This document shows, in pieces, positions 1 to 12,690 of a DNA stretch of 25,000 bases. A program made the position numbers and the translations under genes. Numbering within the stretch: position 1 is the first letter of the stretch; each line of letters begins with the position of its first letter. The DNA comes from Chrysomallon squamiferum (Eukaryota > Mollusca > Gastropoda > Neomphalida > Peltospiridae). The notes under the pieces were generated by a model. That model saw only the letters and a list, made by a program, of their open reading frames with translations, had not been told where the DNA came from and made no database searches. The stretch covers positions 15,636,310 through 15,661,309 of the forward strand of contig CM022673.1 of assembly GCA_012295275.1 (NCBI GenBank), read 5' to 3'.

Positions 1-589
1 CACCTTCTTTGTTATGTTTGTGCAATTGGGCATCGTGAAATATGAAAAGAAGTCGGCCATTGGATAGGTGACCCCATCTTTGTTATCCAATTGCTTAAAC
101 CCTTTTTAATAGCTTATAAGAGGAAGAAAAAACAGCCTGATCGGGTACGCTGTCACCCGACACACCCTGAAATGTCTTTCTCTTGTTCTGTCGGTTTTAA
201 TCACATTCCTTGGGTATAAAATGCTTTGAAAAACATTTTCATAAAAGGAAATCAATTTTCGGTGAAACTTAATACCGAATAATGTGTTTACGTTTGTTGG
301 GAGGATTGGAAGAGTGGAGGAGTTTGTAAGAAATTTATTTTTAAACACACGAAAATGAAAATGACTGACGTTATCGGCAAAGTACCGGGTGTGTTAGATT
401 AATATAACCTGCAGTATCGTATAATGAATGTTTAGCGATATGGAAATAATTCACAACATTTAATTAAATATTCAAGATTAGGTATGGTTCTCAAAATACA
501 CACTTAATGGGGAGGGTGTGGGTGTATGCGTGTGTACGTGTTAGTTCTGTTAATTACGATTGAATGATAAAACCTTTAAAATACATATA

Positions 590-757
590 TCAATACATAT
601 ATATGCATGAATGAATAATTACATGCACACATACATACATATTCATACACAGAGACACACACACACATATACACATACAAACATACAAACATACAAACGT
701 ACATACATCATACATACATACAGAGATATATATATATATATACATACAAGCATACAT
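590..757. repeat. Degenerate (CATA)n/(CA)n tract
   Basis: Interrupted ACAT, CATA and ACAC units with a short (TA)n run. Confidence 0.8.
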
Positions 758-1090
758 ACATGATGAAAATATTATGAGATAAAAAATAGCATTGGCTAAG
801 AAAACTAAAACAGAAATAGAAAGAAATGCGATAAATCTTAGCAACATAGGAAGGCTATCAACTGAGGGTTAAAAGTCAAGATGTTGTTTAAAGACATCAA
901 AGTTCACCTACTCCAAACGTCGACTATCGCGAACAAACTTACAAGATCATGTAGGCGTTTGTGTTTAGCAGCAGAAGTCCAAGTTTGCTTTAACACCGGT
1001 TTATAACACTTCGTCATCGACAAAATATTAAGCTAACACACCGTATATATATATATCTATATACGTTTCCACACCCACACGCAGACATAC

Positions 1091-1120
1091 GTGTGTGTTT
1101 GTGTGTGTGTGTGTGTGTGT
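1091..1120. repeat. (GT)n microsatellite
   Basis: GT dinucleotides with one interruption, directly abutting the perfect inverted repeat. Confidence 0.9.
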
Positions 1121-1196
1121 GGATACGTATATAAATATCTAACATGTAATAGAGAGAGAGAGAGATATTACATGTTAGATATTTATATACGTATCC
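1121..1196. repeat. Perfect 31-bp inverted repeat with (GA)7 loop
   Basis: The arms at 1121-1151 and 1166-1196 are exact reverse complements (start GGATACGTAT, end ATACGTATCC) around 14 bases of GA repeat. A (GT)n tract abuts the left arm. To the right, a CT-rich stretch, an alternating AT palindrome and then (GA)n form a second, imperfect inverted repeat at about 1202-1240. Confidence 0.9.
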
Positions 1197-1212
1197 TCTC
1201 ACTCTCTCTTTC

Positions 1213-1228
<16 letters not shown>

Positions 1229-1307
<79 letters not shown>
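1229..1307. repeat. (GA)n microsatellite
   Basis: Uninterrupted GA on the + strand, about 79 bp. Confidence 0.95.
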
Positions 1308-1309
<2 letters not shown>

Positions 1310-1777
1310 TAAGCTTTGAAAAATAAATAAATAAAACATTAGGCAACAGAATATCATAAAATGTAATGTAATAAAAACAAACAACGAGATTGTAACCCAA
1401 AAAGAATGCACTTTCCCTCGCATAGTTTTATCCGTTTACAAAAACCCAAATGGAATCATTTTTGTCTGTCGGTGTTAAAATAGAGTTTACATAAGCCAAA
1501 TTAAACGTTTATTCTTCGTTTTGATAATTTTCCCATGTTGCAGCACGTAATGCTATGTTTACAGAAACCAATAGACAGAATGGTTTGTTTGACACATACA
1601 AAAATAATCAGTTAAAGATATGTTTCCAAGAATAGTATCTAATGAGGCACAATTGTACTTTCCAATGTTAAATCATTTTGTTTATATCAGTCAAAGGAAA
1701 CGTGTTAAGCTACCCTATAAGTGAATATCCAAAACGTTGCAGCTGTAGTACCAGTAGTTGTTAGAGTGATAGCAACT

Positions 1778-1902
<125 letters not shown>

Positions 1903-2219
1903 TCAAACATACAAAGACACTGGAATCAACTGTCATATAAAACTATGAAACAACGATTAACAAACGTAATTCAATTTAAATTTTCATTTTCACGATGTTA
2001 AAGAATGCCGAGTGTAATAAATCGAACATTATAAAATAGCTGGAAAAGTCGTTTACGCCGTAATGCATGGCGTTGTATTTACAAGTTATCAGAACGGAAG
2101 AGATTATTTTTTAATTTTCTTTCATTTTTTTCACAATTCATTCCTTTTTTGTCATTATCTATTTAAGATTTAAGCTCTTCAGTTCATTCCTTCTTTTATT
2201 CATTCACACAGAAGTGTTT

Positions 2220-2330
2220 ATTCATGTATTTATTCTTTCTTTCATTCAGACAGGAAACCTTTTATTCATTCATTCATTCATTATTCCATCCAGACAAGCA
2301 AGATATTTTCATTCATTCGTTCATTCACGG
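2220..2330. repeat. Degenerate TTCATTCA/TTTATTCA tract
   Basis: Repeated ATTC and TTCA units with interruptions. Confidence 0.6.
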
Positions 2331-2626
2331 AGACAGGATTACAATCTCTGTCAGACAGCCAACCATTCAATCAACAAGTCATTTCGTAATTTTCAACACT
2401 TTTACAAATTTCCACATTTAACTGTAACTTTCTACTCACGCACCTGTGCCTGGTTCACATGTCTGTCATTCACATTGATCAGAAAGTGTACCTAACAGTC
2501 TAGGTAAAAACGTGGATATTTAAAAATAAAAAATAAAAAATTTGTTTTTCAGAAAACCAAGCCACTCTCTATAGTTTTAGCCATTCTCTTTTTAACAATT
2601 ACCAGCGTCCTAACAATTAATATGGC

Positions 2627-2698
2627 TTTATTTATTTATTTGTTTGTTTGTTTGTTTGTTTGTTTGTTTGTTTGTTTGTGTGTCTGTCTGTTTGTTTG
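2627..2698. repeat. (TTTA)n then (TTTG)n microsatellite
   Basis: Short TTTA units followed by about a dozen TTTG units, with two TCTG variants. Confidence 0.9.
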
Positions 2699-2800
2699 AG
2701 CTATTTTATTTTATTTCTATTATTTAGCCATTCGTTTATTAAACTGTCGGTAAACATAGTAAGATAGACATAAAAATAAATAATGAGAAGGTGAGTGAGT

Positions 2801-2804
<4 letters not shown>

Positions 2805-2894
<90 letters not shown>
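2805..2894. repeat. (GA)n microsatellite
   Basis: Uninterrupted GA on the + strand, about 90 bp, after a short GTGA repeat. Confidence 0.95.
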
Positions 2895-2898
<4 letters not shown>

Positions 2899-3059
2899 CA
2901 ATGCATTTTAATGGACCATTATGTCATTAAATACACGGATTAAGGATAACATTAAAATCGAGAAATGAAACCGACAGCCGGCAAGCGGGTTTGTACTTTT
3001 TTTCACTTAGCAATAAGAGAATTTTCAAATTCACCTTTCCATGGACAGAAAAGTACTCA

Positions 3060-3140
3060 TCACGGCCTTAATGGCCTTAGTTGGGAAGGCAAAGAGACCA
3101 ACAGGTAGTTTTCTACTGCCACGTTCGATAACCAGTGTTA
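3060..3140 (+). repeat. Possible tRNA-derived SINE head
   Basis: TGGCCTTAGTTGG at 3072-3084 fits a Pol III A box and sits in a perfect five-base D-stem (GCCTT/AAGGC). GTTCGATAACC at 3123-3133 is a weaker B box at tRNA-like distance. The anticodon and T stems do not pair well, so this is not a tRNA gene. GC-richer sequence continues to about 3540 and may be the body. Cephalopods are known to carry tRNA-derived SINEs, but I cannot assign this one to a family. Confidence 0.3.
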
Positions 3141-3730
3141 TTAGCTATATTCTGTAACGGCGCAAAGACACGGTAGGTGGCACTACTTCTGTCTTGCTCG
3201 CGACAATCAAACTTGGACGACATTCCTGAGATTCACATAAAATAAAAAGGACAGCTCGGAAAGGCAACTCATAAATTTCAACAATCATGGGTTTATACCA
3301 AAATTTCATGTGTGGCCGCGTCATATATATTTTTTTTCTTCTTACTTTTATTGCAAACGTGAAGGTGTCTTGTGGCGTTTTTATGCTCATGAAAATCTTA
3401 ACTGGGCAGTAAAGTCACACTTTCGTGTTTATTGTGATGATCAGTTTTCACTACACCGATCAATAGGTGAGGCATTGTTGCAACTGGTTCCAGAAGCGGA
3501 TCTAAGGGTGGTGTAAGGGCGTGTAAGGGTTCTTAAACCGAACCTTTGATTCTGCCGTGATTGGACCTATGATGTGTATTGTACAACTGTTGTAAACCAA
3601 TGTTTGATTGAATATTATTTTAATTTGTATAAATCCAATAACAAGATTAACTTTAAAAAAATATATCAACCAATGCTAAATACTAAATAATATAAATACC
3701 GATTAAGACACGGCCCTACCCTCCAAACAA

Positions 3731-3733
3731 ATA

Positions 3734-3779
<46 letters not shown>

Positions 3780-3780
3780 T
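3731..3780. repeat. (AAT)n microsatellite
   Basis: About fifteen AAT units. Confidence 0.95.
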
Positions 3781-4112
3781 TATAGCATAAAGAAATACTA
3801 ATGATTACTATCTATTTTAATTTATTTATTTATGTATTTATTATTATTATACGAATTTTTCTTATTTTATTTTATTTTATTTATATCAATAAAGGTTGTT
3901 GTATGAAATATTTAACAGTTTTAATGCTGAAATTGTACGCTTCACGAGGTATATAAAAGTGTCAAGTTGTTCGATAAACTGAAATATTTTGTAACTCAAC
4001 ACAGGAACTTGAGACATAGTGCAGTTTTTATTAGTTTCTCGAAAATTTTAGTTAAAAAACGAAATTAGGTAAACAAACAAAGAAATATATATATACCGAA
4101 TTCGAGTTCTAT

Positions 4113-4132
4113 TATATATATATATATATATA
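4113..4132. repeat. (TA)n tract
   Basis: Short TA dinucleotide run; a second one lies at 4084-4095. Confidence 0.85.
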
Positions 4133-4340
4133 AACGCACGCAGAAAGAGGCTAATAACTCAAATTAGATATTACGTTAAATAATAATACTAAAATAAAAT
4201 TAAAAATACAAACTGATTTTTTTTTTTACTTAATTATTTTTCTTTCATTTTCTGTCTCTTTCGTTTAAATGCATATTTCAATAATTATTAGGGGCTTGCA
4301 AAAATTTTTGTATTCATATTATGCTCTACAACGAACAGAA

Positions 4341-4458
<118 letters not shown>

Positions 4459-5924
4459 CACATTGTTTTCTTTAATGGGATCTTTTATCGATCTAAATAA
4501 GTAAATAAATAATAGTAAACGAAAATTTATATGTTTTACATGTTTTTTCAAGAAAAAAAAACAACTCATTCCACTGCATTACATAAACGAGAGGTAGGAA
4601 CTGAGTGGAAAAGTAAACTGGCGCTGCGGTAATCGGAGAAGTACTGATAAACTAATGATCGATCATGCGTCAAAGTATCGTTTAGACTAAGCATTTAAAA
4701 TTAACAACAACACAATTAAAACATCTTCACAGGCATCGCTCAGAAATAAAAGCACGATAATTGTAGCTACACCAATAAACAACAAACACATAAAAAAAGC
4801 ATGGAAATGAGAAGTGATTTAAACAAGACAAGACTAGACCCTTGTCCACCACACAATGGTTTGACCACTGGTCATTACAGCCCGTCTCGACCACTGGCGT
4901 CGTCATTAATCCGCCGTGTCACAGAACACGGTCTAAAACAAAGACAACTGAAAATATTTTGAAAACAGCACAACATGCGTGATTTGACAGATGGCAAAAG
5001 AAATCTTGCTGGTAGACATTTTGGATGAGTTGTTTTACGACAGAGAATAATCACGCACTGAAAACGACACCTATAATTTATGACTCCATAATGTGACGTG
5101 TTTGATTCTATGTCTAGCAGGTTCCCCTGAGTACTGTCTGCAGGCCAAGATTAATAACAAGAGTGCAGCAATAAAATAAAATAAAATGTCTACTGCTCTT
5201 CCTTTAGAATCAATGCTCCTAAACTGCAACTGAGACTGCTTTACAACCGAACAAGGTTTCTACAAAACCGAAAAAAAAAAAATTTTCTTTTCTTTTTCTC
5301 AATCCCAGTAATATTTTTTGACAACAGATTGATACAGAACAAAGATTCTTGAACAAACAAAATTGTAGAAAATTGAATCGTATTCAGAATCTGAAAACAG
5401 AACAAACTTCCTAAACAAGAATTTAAAATTTCCATATCGCCACAAATTTGAAATTTGCTGATTTATTCGAAGTATCCTGACAACTAAAGTTTTGTTGTTC
5501 ACCAAAAACACTGAGCATTATACTAAACATATGATCATCTCCTGGAAAGTTAAATTGTTCCTTTGAGTTATACTGTTAACATCCAACTTCTAATAAACTT
5601 CTCTTTTAAGTACTCTTTCGGCTTAGTTTTAATGAACAAGGAGTGTGTATTTAAGCTAGTCTATTCCTTTGAGTCATTTTTCAAACAAACCTTTAGATAG
5701 CATGGTTTTGTTGTTAAGTTGTAACGTAGTTTTTAAAATAATTAGTGGATTTTACTATCATGATTTTTCCGTCCGAGCTTCCTTTTAGTATAAACACAAC
5801 ACATTATTCTTTTCAGTTTTCAAAATGTGCCAAAAAAAAAAAAGTAAAAGAAAAGGTCAAACCAGAAATCATGGTTCATTCTTTATGTCGTTGTCTCATG
5901 AACTGTAGGATTCATAGAGAGAAA

Positions 5925-6060
5925 GAGGAATGGATGGATTGTTGCATGGATGGATGAATAAATAGCTGAATGGATGTATGAATGGACTGATGGATGGTTG
6001 GATTAACTAGTGTATAAATGAAGTATAGATGGATAGATGGATGAAGGAATAAAGGAACAG
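5925..6060. repeat. Degenerate (GGAT)n/(GAAT)n tract
   Basis: ATGGATGG and GAATGGAT units repeat with interruptions; weaker AGAT-like units continue to about 6200. Confidence 0.75.
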
Positions 6061-6376
6061 ATGAATAGACGAAGGAATGGATCTACAACTGGACTTAATC
6101 ATGCATATTAAACTGGTAACTAAGTAGCAAGTCAGACGATAAATTAATATAAGCAGGCAGAGAGATAAAAATACATGAAGAGATACAGACAATTACCTAG
6201 AGAGATAACAAACTATATAATATATAACAGTTATGTAGAAACTATTTAGCTTACACATTTTTACACTCATAATTAACAGTTGAGAGACTTTTTTTCATAA
6301 CATCGCGTTCTAATAATATTATATTAAAAAGCGTTACCAGTTTGTCAATACTAAATACACACACACTTGAACTCAC

Positions 6377-6506
6377 CTCTGCAAATGACACTGCTTGGCG
6401 GAGTATGTCCCATCACGGTTGCAGCTGGGGGAGAACCCGCGTCGCTTGGATACCATAGCATGAAACCAGCAGTTAGAAAGCATCTGCGGTTCGTCCCACT
6501 TAATGG
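6377..6506 (-). CDS. Exon C: first half of a thyroglobulin type-1 domain
   Basis: A 130-bp exon lies between a strong acceptor (polypyrimidine tract then TTCAG|CC at 6507/6506) and a strong donor (CAGAG|GTGAGT at 6377/6376). With the phase-1 base from exon B it codes for 43 residues and leaves phase 2. The peptide contains FSPSCNRDGTYSAKQC, which matches the thyroglobulin type-1 pattern P-x-C-x3-G-x-Y-x3-Q-C, preceded by the domain's first Cys (NCWF). Cys 1-3 are present; the CWCV motif with Cys 4-6 should be in the next exon, and I do not find it in the rest of the window. Domains of this family occur in secreted proteins (nidogen, testican/SMOC, IGFBPs) and some inhibit cysteine proteases. 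Which role applies here cannot be told from half a domain. The exon is too short for simple ORF finding. Confidence 0.8.
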
Positions 6507-6993
6507 CTGAATTAACAAAGAAAAAGAGTAAATAAAATTTGTTTATGCCTAAAGAGCTCCAATCTTCCGGTTTTCTTAGCAGCCGTTAAAGAATTTTATT
6601 ATTAAACTCTGCGTGTTTTATTGCTACTTCCAGGTTAGTTTAATGATATACGGAACTCATTTTGATGTAAAGACGTGTGTAATACAGGTTCATTTTAGGT
6701 AGATGTTGCAGAGTGAAATACATAAATAAATTTTATGGTCATTGCGCTGAAGTAGGTATGGGTTGTATGTCTTTTTGACCTTGCCGACAACAACTTATAT
6801 ATATTAAATTGTATCGAATCCTATATTGTTCAGTAAACGTGATCATAATTTTTAGAACGTTAAGAACAAGCAGAGATGAAAAAAAAGAAGAAAAAAAGAT
6901 GCAAATAGAAAGACAGCGGGACAGAAAGATAGAGAGACAGAGGCAGAGAGTTGTCCCTATAAATATGTAATTTATACACATTTGAAATCTAGC

Positions 6994-7020
6994 TTATTTA
7001 TTTATTCATTTATTTATTAA
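6994..7020. repeat. (TTTA)n microsatellite
   Basis: Six or seven TTTA-type units with one TTCA variant. Confidence 0.8.
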
Positions 7021-7870
7021 TTACTGGGACAGTTCCAATCTTTAGTCTGAATTTAAACCGTCAGTCTCTCATTTGCATACATCATTAACCCGTAACGAGT
7101 TATCATAAGTAGGGCGAATTAAATGAAATGAAAAGAGGGTGCAAAATACGGTCAATCAGCATCACAGGCGGAGGATAATGACCTGGGAGGGGCGCGTCAC
7201 GGTCAGTTTGTATTACTTTATTGACGTGTCATAATGTGATGACCAGTGGATACCAATAAAGTCGTCAATTTTTAATTAAAGTAGCTCTCTATCTTAGAAC
7301 TTTCTGGATAACTACAGCTGGGTACACGACAGGCGTACTTGGAGGAAACATATCAGAAGTACTTACATTAATAAAACGGGTTAGTGGGTAAATGGCCTAA
7401 GTGGAACAATCTGATAGTTATTTATAATTGTAAATTTATTTTAAACAAAAAACATAAAAGCAACTGCCTGGCAACCTCGATAGGTTTTAACCAAAACCAA
7501 TTACGACTGCGTCATTATTAATAATGTCAGAAAACATCATGGGAGGGTATTTGGCAGACGGTTTCATGCTAGTATGTATTAGAATTAACAACATTCCTAA
7601 TATTCCTCTGTCATTTAGATTAATACATTCTTTGTAATAGTTTACAGTTTGTTGATTTTGTTCAATCTTCCTTTACATTTATTACCTTTAAATATATTTT
7701 TGTCTACTACTGTATATTTTTTAACGATTTTATTTCATGGAACGCCAGATGTTTTGGAATGAACGTGTTAAGAGAAAGCGAAAGCTGGAAATGTATGAGA
7801 ATGAAAAGAAAAAATAAGAGAAATTAAAGAGAATTAATTAAAAGAAATAAAGTGAGAAATAATAATAAAA

Positions 7871-7872
<2 letters not shown>

Positions 7873-7920
<48 letters not shown>

Positions 7921-7946
7921 TATTATTATTATTATTATTATTATTT
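7873..7946. repeat. (AAT)n-(ATT)n palindromic microsatellite
   Basis: About 48 bp of AAT units turn directly into about 26 bp of TAT units at 7920/7921, forming a self-complementary tract. Confidence 0.9.
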
Positions 7947-8322
7947 TGTTACACATATATAGACATAGCACACAATATTAGAAGAAATAAATGATAGTAC
8001 AATTCATTAATGACGATCACTACTGCAACTACTCCAAGTACTATAGTGTTAGTAGTTGTAATAAAAATCGTTACATCATTAGAATTTTCTTTTAAAGATT
8101 TAAAATAAAATTTAGGCTAATGATTACAAGTTAGACCAGAATAATGAAGTCAGTGATATATCCTAAGTGACAAAGCGAAGATAATCCTGAAACATCCTAA
8201 GGCAGGCTTTATTTCATTACAGTGATAATGAACTCTTTTGTATTGGGAGATTAATCTAGTTTAAGGTAAATATAAACTAAGGATGAAAAAGATCACGAAA
8301 TGAAATATAGCCTTGAAATACA

Positions 8323-8324
<2 letters not shown>

Positions 8325-8419
<95 letters not shown>

Positions 8420-8420
8420 A
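8325..8420. repeat. (CT)n followed by (CA)n
   Basis: CT from 8325 to about 8395 switches without a gap to CA, to 8420. Confidence 0.95.
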
Positions 8421-8779
8421 TATTTCCTTTTTCTTTTATATTCTTTTTTCTTTCTTTAGCATTATATATATTACTCTCAATCATTTTATTTGTTTGTTTT
8501 TCGCTTCCTGCATTTTAATTTTTCTAATGTTTGTTGTATTTTCGTTCTGCCGTTCGTATTTCACACTTCCTAATATCAGATAATCATTTACTATAAAAGA
8601 AGACAATTTTTTTTCTTAGTTTCTCAACTATTCATAATCATACCAAAATGACTCTAATTTATGAAACATCAAACAAATCTAATAACTGAAATTAAGTAAT
8701 TATATAATAAATCTTACAAGTAACGGTGTTCCTTTTCTATCATTGATGTTATATCTAAAAGATCGCGAATGTAAAAACC

Positions 8780-8801
8780 AATAATAATAATAGTAATAAA
8801 A

Positions 8802-8834
<33 letters not shown>
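8780..8834. repeat. (AAT)n microsatellite
   Basis: AAT units with one short interruption near 8795-8805. Confidence 0.9.
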
Positions 8835-8835
<1 letters not shown>

Positions 8836-9469
8836 GAGATATCATAAAAATAATTAAAAAACTAAAAATTATGAATGTAAAATAATGTATGACTAATTAT
8901 TCAAATTCGGCTATTAATCTAGGTATGAGAAAATCGCCCCCGCTTTCCATACAAATCTAAAACCACGAAAATTAATAAAAGCAATTCAGTATTTGCATAC
9001 AGATAAGCATTCTTTATCCGTTTGACCCGGTTTCCCATTTCATTAAGAATTAATACTTTCTATACGTTGATGGATCTTCCATCCATATTTCCTACCATCG
9101 CCAGCACTCAAACAAAGCTCTCGTTTTTCCCACTAAAAAGACTTCATGATTGCTGTTTTGTGAACTCGGATGTGAGAGACCGATGGGGAAAATAAGGTGA
9201 ACCGCTGTCAAACCCAATCAGTTAGTTTGCTTGGACAAGAGAAAGACCATACAAGTAATTTCAATGTGTCTGAAAACGAATCTTAAACAGCGCCATGAAC
9301 CGTGCTATAAAACAACACGGAAACGCGTACACTTTTCTATGAACATATATCCAGTACATTAAATTGCTTTATATATATATGCTTGTTTGTGTGTGTTTGT
9401 TTCTTCCGTTCTTACTTTTATAATTATTGTATTCTATTTTATAGATTTATTATCATTGCACTGTTACTG

Positions 9470-9605
9470 TTAATACAAATACTGCTGATACTAACTACTA
9501 TTACTACTCTGCTACTACTACTACTGATGCTGCTGCTATTGATACTACCACTACTTATACTACTAATAATAATAGTAATAATATTCCTGCTGCTACTGCT
9601 TTTAT
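9470..9605. repeat. Degenerate (TAC)n/(TGC)n trinucleotide tract
   Basis: ACT, TAC and TGC triplets with interruptions. The open frame across it reads as a Leu-rich run and is not a gene. Confidence 0.7.
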
Positions 9606-9680
9606 AACTACCATTCCTACTTCTTCTATTATTATTTATTTCAGCTATTATATATATATATATTCCTATTATATATATAT

Positions 9681-9759
<79 letters not shown>

Positions 9760-9760
9760 T
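9681..9760. repeat. (TTTA)n then (TTA)n microsatellite
   Basis: About twelve TTTA units pass directly into about ten TTA units; a (TA)n run lies just before. Confidence 0.95.
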
Positions 9761-10321
9761 TATTTAGTTATTGCTTCAAAGTTTTTGGTGCGAGTTTTTG
9801 TGACTATATATAAAAGCATATATAAAGGATTTTTGCTCAGTGAGTATTGATGCAAATACTTTCTGGACACACGACTCAGCTTACTGCAGAACTTAACCAA
9901 ATCATTATTAGTATTTAAGTATGTTAGAAGATTAACAAGAAACAAGAGAAAGTGCATAGCATTAAACTATACACTTAATTCTGGTAGAAACATGTAACAG
10001 GCGGCGTTCTATGTACCTATCCATCTTAAAGCTTAGTGTTTAAACACCAAAAATGGTGGAAAAATAAACAAATAAAATCTTTCCAACAGAATGTGACACT
10101 ATAGCGTAAAGATGGGTATTTTATTTTCTTGATATGGCAGATGAACAGGTAAATGAAACATAAGTATATCATTAAAATAAACATCTTGCCAATTAAATTT
10201 AAACTAGAGATTGCTGGATGAGCGAGTCTTTGGTGTATTTTTTGAATTTTTTTAGATTTTTATTTGACCCTGATTTACAATTACGTTTTTCTGGTTAAAA
10301 ATATTCTGATAAATAGTTAAT

Positions 10322-10323
10322 TT

Positions 10324-10355
<32 letters not shown>

Positions 10356-10356
10356 T
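10322..10356. repeat. (TTTC)n microsatellite
   Basis: Eight or nine TTTC units. Confidence 0.9.
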
Positions 10357-10491
10357 ATTTCATTTTTTTTCTGTTAACAATCATAAAAAACCCTCAAAAC
10401 AACTGCAGTTAACAGCCAAGTTCGATTTCTAAGAACAAAACATACTGAAAATTTTTAAGTTAATACTTTTTAACAGGATTGCTACCAGTTT

Positions 10492-10494
<3 letters not shown>

Positions 10495-10582
<88 letters not shown>
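10495..10582. repeat. (CT)n microsatellite
   Basis: Uninterrupted CT on the + strand, about 88 bp. Confidence 0.95.
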
Positions 10583-10586
<4 letters not shown>

Positions 10587-11172
10587 TATGAAGTTTAAAA
10601 TAATGTCAAGGTCAGCAAATTTATTTCAGCTTTTTCAGAAAGTCTGAACTCTCTATTATGTAGCACCCATCTACTTCCATACTGTGTCTATATCTTTCAT
10701 TGTTCTCTTTTTCTATAATATTCTGTGTCTGAAACCAAAAATTGTTTCATGTACAATGACATACTGCTTGAAAAATGATCTAAAACTGGAAACCCTATTG
10801 CGAGATGATCAAGAACGATGTTGTCGAGTGTACGGGTTAAGCTAGTAACATGGGTGGCATAAGCTAGTCGCCATTATGGGTATATGATATATGAGCGCCG
10901 CCTGACGGCCGGCCGGTCAGTATATTTTCCATTCTGTCAAGAACTCTCACTCTACAAAAGTTTCTTGGCGTGCGATTTTACGGTACACAACCTTTCGTGA
11001 TTTACGAGTTTCAGAGAGTGAGAGAAAAAAAAGTTTTTCTTTAAAGCATTTACTTATTTTTATTCATTTAATTTTTTTTTTTTTTTTTAAATCGTTTCAG
11101 GAGGGAAAAAAAAGTTCAAAAAATAAAAATAAACTAAAGTTATTGAAGTTTAAGTAAATTACGATTACATTA

Positions 11173-11176
11173 AAAA

Positions 11177-11213
<37 letters not shown>

Positions 11214-11214
11214 A
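11173..11214. repeat. (AAAT)n microsatellite
   Basis: About ten AAAT units. Confidence 0.9.
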
Positions 11215-11342
11215 AATGTCAATTTAAATTTATTTCTGCAATCTCTCTCTTTATCTATCTCTCATTCTGTCTGCCTGCCTGTTATTTTTCCGTCAATCCA
11301 TACATCCATCCGTCTATTGAATTGTCCATGTATGTGTATGTG

Positions 11343-11345
<3 letters not shown>

Positions 11346-11376
<31 letters not shown>

Positions 11377-11408
11377 CCGAAATCTTTCCTTCTAATTTCT
11401 TTCGCCAT

Positions 11409-11442
<34 letters not shown>
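11346..11442. repeat. (CA)n and poly(T) tracts
   Basis: (CA)n at 11346-11372 and a 32-base T run at 11411-11442, separated by plain sequence. Confidence 0.9.
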
Positions 11443-11446
<4 letters not shown>

Positions 11447-11710
11447 CTGTTTTCAGCCCTCTTGTACTCTTCAGCAAGTTATGCAACATCCAATTTTGAT
11501 GTTATTAAAGAGAGTAGAAAATAACTGTTTCTGCAAATACTTCGGTTATTCAAATGTAATTTTGTATAATAAATATAATTAGCTTGGCGTCGCTATCTAC
11601 TGGCAGAGTTGGATACAAATAAACAGAAAATAAATAAAGTGTCTCACTCAAGAATGTGTTATTCAAGCAATAGGAATCTGCTACATAGTTAAATTTTCAA
11701 TTTCTGTAAT

Positions 11711-11760
11711 ATTCTTTCTTTCTTCTTCTTCTTCTTTTTTTTTTTTTTTTTTTTTTTTTC
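11711..11760. repeat. (TTC)n and poly(T)
   Basis: CTT units followed by a T run. Confidence 0.9.
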
Positions 11761-11795
11761 TCTGTTTTAATGAGAATATTTCTGTTTTCATAGGA

Positions 11796-11800
<5 letters not shown>

Positions 11801-11859
<59 letters not shown>
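11801..11859. repeat. (CT)n microsatellite
   Basis: Uninterrupted CT on the + strand, about 59 bp. Confidence 0.95.
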
Positions 11860-11862
<3 letters not shown>

Positions 11863-12039
11863 CTCTTTATTTTTATCTTCCCTTTTTTTCTCAAAAAGAA
11901 ATGAAAACTAACTGAATCGCTGAGATGGCTAAATAAATAATACATTCGAGTGATAGAAAACAAAGAAAAGAAAACGAATATTTGAGCGGCTAACAAATTA
12001 AGCATCTACGTAATTGATGAAGACAATAATAATTGCAGT

Positions 12040-12112
12040 AATAATGATGATGATTTTAACTAAAGATGATGATGATGATGATGATGATGAAGACGAAGAA
12101 AAAGAAGATGAA
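12040..12112. repeat. (GAT)n/(GAA)n tract
   Basis: GAT units, then mixed GAA and AAG units. Confidence 0.85.
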
Positions 12113-12524
12113 AGAAGTTTTACGAAAATTTAATAAATGGAACTGTTAACACTTTGCACTGGTGTGTCATTTGAGTATTTGCATAACCTGTCCTTTATTT
12201 CTATCGTGTTTGTGAATTCTGAACATTTTTGGAAAGATTCTACTAGGTCTTCAAGTGCAGTGGATACCTGAAGTGTCAAGATTTAACACATTAAAGTAAT
12301 TAACTTGCAATTTGTACAGGTGAGAATATCGCTTTTCCGACTACAGATTGCGCGTTGGATGATTAATTCTAAATGAGCAAGGTCCGTAAATTATGCGCTG
12401 TTTGAAGTTTGATAAAAATAGTGTTTAAAACCAAAACTGCCTTTATGTATTATCAATTAAGTGTTTTGTACCAAAAGCTCATTTATTTTTTACTGGATCT
12501 GTTTATTTCTAAAACGTCGCAAAT

Positions 12525-12690
12525 GCAATAGTAATAGTGATAGTAGTAGCGGCAGTAAAACAGTAGCAGTCGTAGCCGTAGTAGTTGTAGTAGTAGTAGC
12601 AGTCATAATATTAGTGTAGTAGTAATAGTATTGTAGTAGAAGCGGCAACAGCAACAGCAACAACAGCAACAGCAACAACAGCAAAACTGG
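12525..12690. repeat. Degenerate (TAG)n/(CAA-CAG)n trinucleotide tract
   Basis: TAG, CAG and CAA triplets with interruptions. The minus-strand frame across it (Leu and Thr runs) is a by-product. Confidence 0.75.

Noticed and set aside
3060-3140. A tRNA gene
   Set aside because: The A box and D-stem are good, but the anticodon and T stems do not pair and no acceptor stem forms.
3145-3390. 81-codon minus-strand frame in a GC-richer stretch
   Set aside because: No recognisable domain, no splice sites in the gene's phase, and it overlaps the possible SINE body.
9383-9607. Leu/Ile-rich 74-codon frame resembling a membrane protein
   Set aside because: It is a translation of degenerate TAC/TGC/ATT triplets inside an intron.
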